From JBCDBH01 sp039184055 (GTDB lineage: Bacteria > Acidobacteriota > Thermoanaerobaculia > Multivoradales > J023): a stretch of DNA of 16,587 nucleotides. The stretch lies in contig JBCDBH010000100.1 in the NCBI GenBank assembly GCA_039184055.1, positions 1 to 16,587 of the forward strand. Reading direction: 5' to 3'. Of the stretch, positions 1 through 8,727 are shown piece after piece (position 1 is the stretch's first letter; every line of letters starts with the position of its first letter). A program made the translations under genes and the position numbers. The notes below the pieces were generated by a model. It had not been told where the DNA came from. It worked only from the letters and a program-made list of their open reading frames with translations, and searched no databases.

Positions 1-1
1 C

Positions 2-828
2 TTCGAAGGTACCTTGCCCTCGACCTTTGTCGACGCCAGCGAGACGGTGGAGGGGCTTTATCTTCCGGAGCGCTTGGTGCGCTCGTGGGGGTTGATCGAG
101 GGCGAGACGCTCGAGTTGGTGTCACCCCGTCCGAGTCTCACGCCGTTCGGCCCACAGCCACGCACGCGACGACTCGGGCTGGTGGGGACCTTTTCGAGTG
201 GCAGCACCGAGAGCGTCGACGAGCAACGCGCGGCGATTCCGCTCGACGCGGCACGACGACTGTTCGGCGATCGACTGATGCGTATTGAAGTCCGCACCCA
301 GGATCTCGAAGCGGCGCGACGCTCGGCGGCCTCGCTCGAGGCCGAGCTGCCACCCGGCAGTCGGGTGCGGACGTGGCAGGACCTCAATCGGCCGCTTTTC
401 TTTGCGCTCGAGCTCGAAAAGACGCTGATGTTTTGCGCCATCTTCTTGATCGTGCCGATCGCGTCGCTCGCTTTGGTGACGGTGATGGCGCTGTTGATCG
501 CCGCCAAGCGTGGGGAGGTCGCGATGCTGCGCGCCATGGGCGCCCGGCCGGCGATGGTGCGGCGCGCGTTTCTGGTGCTCGGCGCGACGCTGGCGCTGGT
601 CGGGATCGCGATCGGCGTCGGCTTGGGTGTCACGGTGGCCGAGATCCTCGATCGCTATGAGCTGTTGGCGCCACCGGGTGACGTCTACTACGTCGACCAT
701 GTGCCGTTCGTGGTGACGGCGCATGATCTGAGCCTGGTGGTGGGCGCGGCGGCGCTTTTGGCGTTGACGGCCACGGTGTGGGCGGCGCGTCGAGCGGCCG
801 TGCAGCCGATTGTCGAGGCGTTGGCGCG

Positions 829-832
<4 letters not shown>
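2..832 (+). CDS. lolE: LolC/LolE-type lipoprotein-releasing permease, C-terminal part (5' end outside window)
   Basis: This is the inner-membrane permease subunit of the LolCDE ABC exporter, which releases lipoproteins from the inner membrane to the LolA carrier. The reading frame is open from the first full codon, so the gene begins upstream; about 277 C-terminal codons are present against roughly 400-415 in the family. The first part is periplasmic domain, with a typical LolC/E segment (VSPRPSLTPFGPQPRTRR, then VGTFSSG). An FtsX-like region follows: a hydrophobic helix after LEKTLMFCAIF, the cytoplasmic coupling segment AMLRAMGARPAMVRRAF, and two more hydrophobic segments before the end. 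The stop codon overlaps the lolD start (ATGA), indicating translational coupling to its ATPase. Many bacteria have a single LolC/E-like subunit (LolF), so lolE is a family-level label. The TTG at 14 is an internal codon, not a start. Confidence 0.9.
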
Positions 833-1518
<686 letters not shown>

Positions 1519-1578
1519 ACACGCGGATTCGACGGTGTCTCACCGACTGGCGATTGCGTCCCGGTACGGGGAACGAAG

Positions 1579-4014
1579 ATGTTCGAAAAATACAATGAGA
1601 AGGCGCGCAGAGCGCTATTTTTTGCTCGCTACGAAGCGAGCAAACTAGGTAGTCGGGTGATCGAGTCGGAGCATGTCCTGCTCGGCATCCTGCGTGAAGG
1701 CGAGGAAACGGTGGTGCAGTTGCTCGGCCGCTTCCACGTCAAACCGGAAGACTTGCGTCGCGAGATCGAGGGCGAACGCGTGTTCGTCGAACGGATCTCG
1801 TCGACTGCCGAGCTACCGCTGTCGGAAGAAACCAAGAAAATCCTCGCCTACGCCGCGCACGAGGCCGAGAGCATGATGCACCCGACGGTGGGCTCGGAGC
1901 ATCTGCTGATCGGCATTCTGCGTGTCGAGAGCTCATTGGCCATGCGCATCTTGGCCGCGGCGGGGCTCGACCTCTACGCTGTGCGGGAGGAGGTACTGGC
2001 CATGGCGCGGGAACGCGAAGCGGCCCAACAGAAGAAAGAGCTGCCGTTTCTGACCGAGTACGGACGCGATCTCACTCAGATCGCCGAGCAAGGCGGATTC
2101 GATCCGCTGATCGGCCGTGATAGCGAGGTCGAACGGATCATCCAGGTGCTGTCGCGACGGACCAAGAACAATCCGATCCTGCTCGGTGAGCCCGGGGTCG
2201 GTAAGACGGCGATCGTCGAAGGGTTGGCGCAGCGCATCATCGGTGATCGCGTGCCGATTTTTCTCCGGCGCAAGAAGATCATCGCGCTCGATCTATCGCT
2301 GATCGTTGCGGGCACCAAATATCGCGGGCAATTCGAGGAGCGTCTCAAAGGCATCCTCAAAGAGCTCAAGGAAAGCGAGAACCTGATCGTCTTCATCGAC
2401 GAGATCCACTCGCTGATCGGCGCCGGCTCGGCCGAAGGCTCGCTCGACGCCGCCAACATCCTCAAGCCGGCGCTTTCGCGTGGCGAGATTTCCTGTATCG
2501 GCGCGACGACGCTCAAGGAATACCGCAAATACATCGAGAAGGACCGCTCGTTGTTGCGGCGTTTCCAGTCGGTGCAAATCGATCCTCCCGACGATGCCGA
2601 GACGTTCGAGATCTTGCACGGCATCAAGGATCGTTACGAGAGCTTTCACAAGGTCCGCTACACCGACCCGGCGCTGCGTCGGGCGATCTACCAGACCAAC
2701 CGCTACATTCCGGATCGCTTCCAGCCCGACAAGGCGATCGACGTGATCGACGAGGCGGGCGCCAAGGTCAAGCTGCGGCGGGTCCGTGACACGCAACACC
2801 TGCGACAGCTCGAAGACGAGCTGCGCAAGGTAGAGAAGGACATGAAGGGCGCGATCTCGGCGAAGGCGTTCGAGCGCGCGGTGGCCTTGCGTGAAAAAGA
2901 GATCGAGATGCGCGAGGAGCTCGAGCGCATGGCCGGTGGGCTCGACGACAGCGAGCCGCAGGTGGTCGACGAACGCGATGTCGAAGAGGTGATCTCGTCG
3001 TGGACCGGCATTCCGGTGGCCTCGCTGCAGACCGCCGAGGCGGCGCGTTTGATGCAGATGGAGGAGACCCTGCAGCGCTGGGTGGTCGGCCAGGACGTCG
3101 CGATCAGCGGCATCAGCCGCGCGATCCGTCGCTCGCGCCTCGGCGTCAGCAACCCGCAGCGTCCGGCCGGTTCGTTCATCTTTCTCGGCCCCTCGGGCGT
3201 CGGCAAGACCGAGGTGGCGCGACGTCTGGCCGAATTCCTCTTCGATTCACAGAGCGCGCTCATCCGCTTCGACATGTCCGAGTACATGGAGAAGCACGCG
3301 GTGTCGAAGCTGATCGGCTCGCCACCCGGCTATGTCGGGCACGAAGAAGGCGGTCAGCTCACCGAGCGCATCCGTCGACAGCCCTATTCGGTGATCCTCT
3401 TCGACGAGATCGAAAAGGCGCATCCCGATGTCTCGAACCTGCTGCTGCAGATTCTCGACGACGGTCGTCTCACCGATGCTTATGGCAACGTCGTCGACTG
3501 CACCAACGTCATCGTGCTGATGACCTCGAATATCGGTAGCAAACTGGTGCTCCGCGGTGGCCGTATGGGCTTTGGGGATAGCGACGAACAACGGAGCTTC
3601 CAGCGGATCGAAGAAGAGATCCTCGCCGAGCTCCGGCGCACGTTCAGTCCCGAGTTCATCAACCGACTCGACGAGGTCATTGTTTTCAATCCGCTCAGCT
3701 ACGACCACCTCCACGCCATCGTCGACATCCTGCTCGGCGACGTCAATGCCACATTGGCACAGCGCGGGTTGCGGGTCGCGGTGGACGACGACGCCAAAAC
3801 GTGGCTGCTCGATCGCGCCGGGCTCGATCCGTCGACCGGTGCGCGGCCGTTGCGGCGCACAATTCAGCGTTACGTCCAAGACGCGGTATCCGAGCTTCTC
3901 ATCGCGCAACATGGTGAGACCATCGAGAGCATCGACGTCCATGTGGAGGACGACGAGCTCCGTCTCGAGGTGCGTGACGCGGTGACTTCCGTCGCCGCCG
4001 ACGCACCGGCTTGA
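1579..4014 (+). CDS. clpC: ClpC-type AAA+ unfoldase, regulatory subunit of ClpCP protease
   Basis: Hexameric unfoldase that feeds substrates to ClpP. The 811-residue protein starts with two Clp N-terminal repeats (about 1-145), each with a SEH(V/L)LxGIL motif. AAA module 1 has Walker A GEPGVGKT (203-210) and Walker B in VFIDEIH. A short middle region with a UVR-like coiled-coil segment (about 408-455) follows. AAA module 2 has Walker A GPSGVGKT (537-544) and Walker B in VILFDEIEKAHPDV. The short UVR middle domain separates it from ClpB (long M-domain) and ClpA (none). An MGF tripeptide (663-665) sits where ClpP-docking loops occur. Glu31 and Glu107 match the phosphoarginine-binding glutamates described in Bacillus subtilis ClpC (Glu32, Glu106). 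The ATG follows a GGGGAA-type ribosome site. No ctsR, mcsA or mcsB adjoins it; its place between lolD and bamA is unusual. Confidence 0.95.
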   Translation: MFEKYNEKARRALFFARYEASKLGSRVIESEHVLLGILREGEETVVQLLGRFHVKPEDLRREIEGERVFVERISSTAELPLSEETKKILAYAAHEAESMMHPTVGSEHLLIGILRVESSLAMRILAAAGLDLYAVREEVLAMAREREAAQQKKELPFLTEYGRDLTQIAEQGGFDPLIGRDSEVERIIQVLSRRTKNNPILLGEPGVGKTAIVEGLAQRIIGDRVPIFLRRKKIIALDLSLIVAGTKYRGQFEERLKGILKELKESENLIVFIDEIHSLIGAGSAEGSLDAANILKPALSRGEISCIGATTLKEYRKYIEKDRSLLRRFQSVQIDPPDDAETFEILHGIKDRYESFHKVRYTDPALRRAIYQTNRYIPDRFQPDKAIDVIDEAGAKVKLRRVRDTQHLRQLEDELRKVEKDMKGAISAKAFERAVALREKEIEMREELERMAGGLDDSEPQVVDERDVEEVISSWTGIPVASLQTAEAARLMQMEETLQRWVVGQDVAISGISRAIRRSRLGVSNPQRPAGSFIFLGPSGVGKTEVARRLAEFLFDSQSALIRFDMSEYMEKHAVSKLIGSPPGYVGHEEGGQLTERIRRQPYSVILFDEIEKAHPDVSNLLLQILDDGRLTDAYGNVVDCTNVIVLMTSNIGSKLVLRGGRMGFGDSDEQRSFQRIEEEILAELRRTFSPEFINRLDEVIVFNPLSYDHLHAIVDILLGDVNATLAQRGLRVAVDDDAKTWLLDRAGLDPSTGARPLRRTIQRYVQDAVSELLIAQHGETIESIDVHVEDDELRLEVRDAVTSVAADAPA

Positions 4015-4037
4015 AGCTCGGCCCGACCTGTTAGAGT
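4011..4037 (+). promoter_or_regulatory. Candidate sigma70-type promoter upstream of bamA
   Basis: TTGAAG (4011-4016), which contains the clpC stop codon, is followed after 15 bases by TAGAGT (4032-4037). Both are fair matches to -35 and -10 hexamers, but the spacer is two bases shorter than ideal. It lies in the longest gap of the first half of the window (4015-4138), about 100 bases before the bamA start, where a promoter separating clpC from the bamA-lpx genes would be expected. Seen by eye only. Confidence 0.3.
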
Positions 4038-4138
4038 CTCGACTCTCGAAGCAGGCATTTCATTTGCTTACTGTGCCTCGTGAGTCACAGGTACAGGCGG
4101 GGCATGCACCCGCTGCGCTACGTCGAAGGAGACCTCAC

Positions 4139-6550
4139 GTGATCCCAGCTAGGCTGCATGTCGCAATCGCTTGCCTTGCGATGGCCCTCATTTTCGTCAC
4201 CCCGGTGCACGTCGGTGCCCAGGCGGCGGCGTATCAGGGGCAACCGATCAAGCAGATCGAATATCGCGGGCTACGCACGCTGACCGCCGATACCCTCAAC
4301 TTCTACCTCTTTGATCGACGTTCCACCGACGATGCCGATCTACGGCTCGATCTCGAGGCGCTCGACGCCGCGGTGGTCAAATTGTGGACACGCGAGCTGA
4401 TCGACGACATTGTGATTTCTGTCGTGCCGCTCGAAGAGGGGGTGCGGTTGTTGGTCGAAGTGGTCGAGCGACCCTCGCTGGTCTCGATCGACTATGTCGG
4501 CATCAAGCGATTGGGCCGCAGCGATATCAGCGACCGAGTCGACCGCGAGCGCATCAACCTCTTCGAGGGTCAACCGCTCGATCTCGGTGAGCTCGAGCGG
4601 TTGGGGAGCGCGATCGCGGAGATGTACCGCGAAAAGGGCTATCGCTTCGCGCAGGTCAACACCAACGTCGAAGAGCTCACCGCCGGCCAGGTCCGGGTCG
4701 TGGTGACCATCGACGAGGGTGACAAGGTCAAGATCGGCGACATCGAATTCGAAGGCAACTCGGTGTACAGCGATTGGCGCTTGCGTCTGGCGATGAAGAA
4801 GACCGACCAGAGCGGCATCATCAGCCGAGTTCTCAAACGTGACATCTACAACCCGGCCAATATCGAGGAAGACCTCGAGAGCATTCGCGAGCTCTATCGC
4901 AAAGCAGGCTACAAGGACGTGTTGATCGCTCGGCCCGAGATCGACGTCGTGGCGCGTAACCCGAACGCCGCCAATGTCGAGGATCAGCGTCGTCGTCTCG
5001 CCGTCACCATTCCGATCGAGGAGGGTGAGCGCTGGCGGCTGGGTGAGATCTCGATCGAAGGCAACGAGGTGTTCAGCGATTCGATCCTCTTGCGTCAATT
5101 CGAGCGCCCGCGTGGCGGCTGGTTGCGTTCCAAGACGATCGACACCGGCGTCGAGAACATCGACAAGCTCTACCAGAGCCTCGGCTACATCTTTTCCGAG
5201 GTCGATACCGAGCTGCGGGAGAAGAATGAGAACACGGCGGATCTGATCATCCACGTGGCGGAGAAGGATCAGTTCAAGATCGGCCGCATCGATTTCGACG
5301 GCAACTCGAAGACCCGCGACAAGGTGCTGCGGCGCGAGATGCTGGTTCAAGAGTCGACGGTCATGAATATGAACGCGCTCAAGAACAGCCTGCTCAAGAT
5401 TCGTCAGCTCAACTACTTCGCGCTCGATGAAGACGAGCCGATCCGGTTCGACTTCGACACCGACGAGAAGACCGTGGATCTCGTCGTCAAAGGTGAAGAG
5501 GCCGATCGTACCGAGCTGCAGTTCGGTGGTGGCTGGTCCGAGTTCGACGGTTTCTTCGGCCAGTTCTCGATGCGCACCACAAACTTCCTCGGTCGTGGCG
5601 AGACGGTCGGTGTCTCGGTGCAGATCGGTGGCCAGCGTGAGCTCTTCGATCTCGAATACCGGATTCCATGGTTTCTCGATCGGCCGCAGAGCCTGGGTAT
5701 CCGCGCCTATCGCCAGCGTCTCGATTACGGTCTCGATTTCAACCTCGACTCCCGGATCGATTACGAGCAGAACTACAGTGGCGCGTCGATCACCTACGGC
5801 CGTCGTCTGACGCCGTTTCAGAGCCTGAACCTGAGCTACACCTTCGCCGACATCGAAGACATCGAGAGCATCTTCGATGTCACCGGCGACCTGCTCACCC
5901 GTGAGTTCACCTACCGTTCGTCGTCGATCCGACCGTTCTGGGTGTTCAACACCCTCGACAGTCGGTTCGAGCCGTTTCGCGGCCTGCGTCTGACCGGTTC
6001 GTTCGAGTACGCGGGTACGTTCCTCGGTGGCGACCTGGACTTCATCCGGCCACAGGTCAGCGCGACCTACTTCCAGCCGGTGTCACGACGTCCGCTCCGG
6101 TCGACCTTCGGTTTCAACTTCGAGGCGGGTTACATCACCGCTTTGAACGACGGCGAGCTCTTCCCGTCGCAGCGCTACTTTCTCGGTGGCGAGAGCAGCG
6201 TGCGTGGTTTCCGCCGACGCTCGATCCGGGTGCGTGACGAGGATGGCAATCTGGTGCGTGACGAGGACGGTTTCCCGCTCGGTGGTGATTACTTCGCCCA
6301 AATCAACGCGGAGTACCACATCCTCGCCGGTGGACCGTTCCGCGTCGTGCTCTTCGCGGATGCCGGTGGTGTCTTCTCCGAAGATCAGTCGATCGACTTC
6401 GGCGCCTTGCGGTACAGTGCCGGCGTCGAGCTCAGGGTCCTCGTACCGCTCTTCGGTGCGCCCTTGCGTTTCATCTACGCCGTCAACCTCGATGAGCTGG
6501 AAGACGACGAGTTCGAGGCCTTCGATTTCAACATTGGCGCGTCGTTCTGA
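4139..6550 (+). CDS. bamA: BamA, outer-membrane protein assembly factor
   Basis: Omp85-family core of the BAM complex, which folds beta-barrel proteins into the outer membrane. The GTG at 4139 is preferred: AAGGAG lies about eight bases upstream and translation then begins with a signal peptide (basic start, hydrophobic core to about residue 22, cleavage near VGA/AQA at 27-29). A frame open from 4064 (TTG) would add 25 residues that spoil it. The mature part shows five POTRA repeats starting near residues 37, 114, 197, 300 and 378, the last three with a clear I-x-x-I-x-(F/I)-(E/D)-G-N pattern. The barrel runs from about 455 to 803, with the conserved VRGF motif at 688-691 and a C-terminal Phe typical of BAM substrates. 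Length (803) equals that of typical BamA. skp follows after 49 bases and lpxD after that, the classic bamA-skp-lpx order. Confidence 0.96.
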   Translation: MIPARLHVAIACLAMALIFVTPVHVGAQAAAYQGQPIKQIEYRGLRTLTADTLNFYLFDRRSTDDADLRLDLEALDAAVVKLWTRELIDDIVISVVPLEEGVRLLVEVVERPSLVSIDYVGIKRLGRSDISDRVDRERINLFEGQPLDLGELERLGSAIAEMYREKGYRFAQVNTNVEELTAGQVRVVVTIDEGDKVKIGDIEFEGNSVYSDWRLRLAMKKTDQSGIISRVLKRDIYNPANIEEDLESIRELYRKAGYKDVLIARPEIDVVARNPNAANVEDQRRRLAVTIPIEEGERWRLGEISIEGNEVFSDSILLRQFERPRGGWLRSKTIDTGVENIDKLYQSLGYIFSEVDTELREKNENTADLIIHVAEKDQFKIGRIDFDGNSKTRDKVLRREMLVQESTVMNMNALKNSLLKIRQLNYFALDEDEPIRFDFDTDEKTVDLVVKGEEADRTELQFGGGWSEFDGFFGQFSMRTTNFLGRGETVGVSVQIGGQRELFDLEYRIPWFLDRPQSLGIRAYRQRLDYGLDFNLDSRIDYEQNYSGASITYGRRLTPFQSLNLSYTFADIEDIESIFDVTGDLLTREFTYRSSSIRPFWVFNTLDSRFEPFRGLRLTGSFEYAGTFLGGDLDFIRPQVSATYFQPVSRRPLRSTFGFNFEAGYITALNDGELFPSQRYFLGGESSVRGFRRRSIRVRDEDGNLVRDEDGFPLGGDYFAQINAEYHILAGGPFRVVLFADAGGVFSEDQSIDFGALRYSAGVELRVLVPLFGAPLRFIYAVNLDELEDDEFEAFDFNIGASF

Positions 6551-6599
6551 CGACGCCACGACTACAACACGTTTACGACCCAAAGCAGGAGATACGACC

Positions 6600-7148
6600 A
6601 TGGGGAAGAAAACCCTCCGATTCGGTGGCATGCTGTCGGCCTTGGCCCTCGCTGTTCTGTTCACCGTTCCGGCCACGGCTCAAGACAGTCTTCGGATCGC
6701 CGTAGTCGACCTCGAGCGCGTCGTCCAAGGCTCGCCACTCGGTCAGGATTTGGGCCAGAAGCTCGAAGCTCTGCAGCAGGAAGCCCAGACGCAGCTCGAC
6801 GCGCTGGGGACCGAAGCGCGGGATCTCCGTCAGCGTCTCACCGATGGCGCGAACACCTTGAGCGCCGAGATGCTCGCCGATCTGCAGAAGCAATTCGAAG
6901 ACAAGACCATCGAGATGCGGCGCCTGCGCGACGACAAGCAGCGTGAGGGGCAGAAGCTCCAGGCGGAAGGTCTGCGTAGCATCGAGCAGCAGCTCGAGCC
7001 CGTGTTCCGCCAGCTGATCGACCAGGATGGCTATGACCTCATCCTCTACCGGGATGTCGTGGTGATGGCCAATCAATCGGTCGATATCACCGCCTTGGTC
7101 ATCGAGCGGATGAACGCGGCGGGCGCTGGCGCGGCTGGCAGCAACTGA
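6600..7148 (+). CDS. skp: Skp/OmpH-family periplasmic chaperone
   Basis: Periplasmic holdase that keeps unfolded outer-membrane proteins soluble on the way to BamA. The ATG at 6600 follows GCAGGAG at good spacing; an open frame reaching back to 6186 lies within bamA and is not used. The 182-residue protein starts with a signal peptide (GKKTLRFGGMLSALALAVLF, cleavage probably at ATA-QD near residues 24-25). A short strand (RIAVVDLERVVQGSPLGQ) follows, then a long charged helical stretch rich in Gln, Glu, Leu and Arg (about 45-130), as in the Skp tentacles. The C-terminal DLILYRDVVVMANQSVDIT returns to the trimerisation core. Length and order fit OmpH (about 160-190). It sits between bamA and lpxD as in many Gram-negatives. 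Confidence 0.93.
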   Translation: MGKKTLRFGGMLSALALAVLFTVPATAQDSLRIAVVDLERVVQGSPLGQDLGQKLEALQQEAQTQLDALGTEARDLRQRLTDGANTLSAEMLADLQKQFEDKTIEMRRLRDDKQREGQKLQAEGLRSIEQQLEPVFRQLIDQDGYDLILYRDVVVMANQSVDITALVIERMNAAGAGAAGSN

Positions 7149-7155
7149 GGTCGGA

Positions 7156-8217
7156 GTGGTTTGGCGGCTGAACGAGCTGGCCGAACGGGTCGGAGCAACC
7201 GTGATCGGCGATGGCTCGATCACGGTTGGTCGTATTCGGGCCCTCGATCGAGCCACGGACGAAGATCTCTCCTTTTGTAGCCGACCGGCGTTTCGCCAGG
7301 CGGCGCTCGACTCCCGAGCGGCGGCGCTCGTCGTGTCGCCCAATTTGGTGCAGGAATTGAGTGGTCGGACTCTCCTGGTCGCTGCGCAACCCCAGGTGAC
7401 CCTGGCGGCGTTGCTCGAGCTGATGCATCCCGCGCCGTCGTTCGCTCCCGGGGTGCATCCCACGGCGGTGATCGGCGCGCGAGTGGAACTCGGTGAGGGC
7501 GTGCACGTCGGTCCCTACGCGGTGGTCGACGACGACACGTCGATCGGTGACCACGCGGTGATTCGCGCTCACGTGGTGATCGGTCCCAGGTGTCGGCTCG
7601 GTCGTCGCGTGCATCTCCATCCTCATGTCGTGCTCTACGACGAAACCGAGCTCGGTGACGATGTCATCTTGCATGCCGGCACGGTGCTCGGTGCCGACGG
7701 CTTCGGCTATGCGTCCCGGCCCGACGGTGTGCACGTCAAGGTGCCTCAAGTCGGTCGTACGGTGATCGAGGACGACGTGGAGATCGGCGCGCTCTCGTCG
7801 ATCGACCGCGCGGCCCTCGAAGAGACTCGGGTCGGCGCCGGGACGAAGATCGACAATCACGTCCAGGTGGGGCACAATGTCGCCCTTGGACGCGGCTGCA
7901 TACTCTGTGGTCAGGTTGGTATCGGTGGTAGCGCCAAGGTAGGCGACTACACGGTCATCGGTGGCCAGTCTGGCGTGGTCGATCATTTGACGGTCGGGCC
8001 TCGTACACAAGTGGCTTCGAAATCCGCGGTCCAATCCGACACGCCGACCGCTGGCCGGGTGCTCGGCGGTGTTCCCGCGACAGATCTGGCGACTTGGCGT
8101 CGGCAGGTTGTGGCCGTCGCGAAAGCACCGGAGCTCGGCAGGCGCGTGCGTGCGCTCGAGAAGAGACTCGCGGCTCTCGAGGGCGACTCGAAGGCGGGTG
8201 ACGAGGAGGACAGGTAA
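7156..8217 (+). CDS. lpxD: LpxD, UDP-3-O-acylglucosamine N-acyltransferase
   Basis: Adds the second 3-hydroxyacyl chain, from acyl-ACP, to the 2-amino group of the lipid A precursor. The 353-residue protein has the LpxD architecture. An N-terminal uridine-binding domain (about 1-100) includes ALDRATDEDLSFC and a strand-rich AALVVSPNL region. A left-handed beta-helix built of hexapeptide repeats follows (about 100-310; e.g. IGARVELGEGVHVGPYAVV). A C-terminal helical tail (QVVAVAKAPELGRRVRALEKRL) completes it. The catalytic His aligning with E. coli His239 is His240 in KIDNHVQVGHNV. GTG is the start, seven bases after the skp stop with GAGG upstream. Length is close to the usual 340-350. It leads the lpxD-fabZ-lpxA cluster. 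Confidence 0.95.
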   Translation: MVWRLNELAERVGATVIGDGSITVGRIRALDRATDEDLSFCSRPAFRQAALDSRAAALVVSPNLVQELSGRTLLVAAQPQVTLAALLELMHPAPSFAPGVHPTAVIGARVELGEGVHVGPYAVVDDDTSIGDHAVIRAHVVIGPRCRLGRRVHLHPHVVLYDETELGDDVILHAGTVLGADGFGYASRPDGVHVKVPQVGRTVIEDDVEIGALSSIDRAALEETRVGAGTKIDNHVQVGHNVALGRGCILCGQVGIGGSAKVGDYTVIGGQSGVVDHLTVGPRTQVASKSAVQSDTPTAGRVLGGVPATDLATWRRQVVAVAKAPELGRRVRALEKRLAALEGDSKAGDEEDR

Positions 8218-8219
8218 AA

Positions 8220-8675
8220 GTGAGCGATCGACAGGAGCAACGAGACGTTCGGTGGATTCAGACCATCCTGCCGCACCGGTACCCGATGCTGATGGTCGAC
8301 CGGGTGCTCGAGTTCGAGCCGTCGAACCGCATCGTGGCGATCAAGAATGTGACCATCAACGAAGAAGTGCTCCAGGGGCACTTCCCGGGTCATCCCGTGT
8401 TGCCGGGCGTGCTGGTGGTCGAAGGCCTGGCGCAAGCCGGTGGCATTCTGATCGGAGAGGCGATGACGACCGAGGAACGACAACGTAAGTTGTTGTACTT
8501 CAGCGGCATCGAGCGTGCCCGTTTCCGCGCGCCCGTCGTGCCGGGCGATCAATTGCGTTACGAGGTCGAGTTGATTTGGCATCGGCTCAACTCCGCGAAG
8601 CTCGACGCGCGCGCGCTGGTCGACGGCAACGTGGTCGCCGAAGCGACGCTCAAATCGTCGATGGTCGATCGCTGA
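8220..8675 (+). CDS. fabZ: FabZ, (3R)-hydroxyacyl-ACP dehydratase
   Basis: Hot-dog-fold dehydratase of type II fatty-acid synthesis, converting (3R)-hydroxyacyl-ACP to trans-2-enoyl-ACP. The 151-residue protein has the diagnostic LPHRYPMLMVDRV start and the active-site segment GHFPGHPVLPGVLVVEGLAQ with catalytic His54 and Glu68, identical in number to the E. coli enzyme. Translation starts at GTG, only two bases after the lpxD stop, with a strong GAGGAGG upstream inside the lpxD end. FabZ competes with LpxA and LpxD for 3-hydroxyacyl-ACP, which is the accepted reason for this linkage: co-expression balances membrane phospholipid against lipid A. Confidence 0.96.
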   Translation: MSDRQEQRDVRWIQTILPHRYPMLMVDRVLEFEPSNRIVAIKNVTINEEVLQGHFPGHPVLPGVLVVEGLAQAGGILIGEAMTTEERQRKLLYFSGIERARFRAPVVPGDQLRYEVELIWHRLNSAKLDARALVDGNVVAEATLKSSMVDR

Positions 8676-8714
8676 GCGCTCGTCGCTCTCGACCATTCGT
8701 CGCTCTCAACCACA
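8659..8714 (+). repeat. Inverted repeat and 17-base tandem repeat at the fabZ-lpxA junction
   Basis: ATGGTCGA (8661-8668) and TCGACCAT (8689-8696) form a perfect 8-bp inverted repeat around the fabZ stop, with a 20-base loop that itself contains GAGCGCTC. Overlapping this, a 17-base unit occurs twice head to tail (8681-8697 and 8698-8714; 14 of 17 bases identical), and the first five bases recur at 8715. No T-run follows, so it is not an intrinsic terminator. It could be an mRNA structure or a small local duplication that lengthened the spacer. Confidence 0.5.
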
Positions 8715-8727
8715 CGTCGAAAGCACC

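Noticed and set aside
1533..1545. CGGTG-TCT-CACCG hairpin upstream of clpC, considered as a heat-shock operator
   Set aside because: Too short, no resemblance to CIRCE or the CtsR heptamer repeat, and no terminator T-run.
4033..4046. Inverted repeat after clpC as a rho-independent terminator
   Set aside because: The practical stem is only five or six pairs and no T-run follows; it overlaps a putative -10 instead.
4064..4138. N-terminal extension of BamA from TTG 4064
   Set aside because: It would bury the signal peptide behind 25 polar residues, while GTG 4139 has a well-spaced AAGGAG.
4340..5350. Long antisense open frame (336 codons) opposite bamA
   Set aside because: It lies wholly within a well-supported bamA gene. 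Its composition (Asp/Leu/Val/His-rich, no domain) is what GC-rich reverse-strand frames give.
6186..6599. Upstream extension of the skp frame
   Set aside because: It runs through the end of bamA in another frame with Ser/Arg-rich nonsense. ATG 6600 has a ribosome site and begins a signal peptide.
7099..8034. Antisense open frame opposite lpxD, with similar ones opposite lpxA, lolD and ftsY
   Set aside because: They mirror the repeated Asp/Val/Gly codons of the real genes, show low-complexity His/Asp/Arg-rich protein, and have no start context or family motif.
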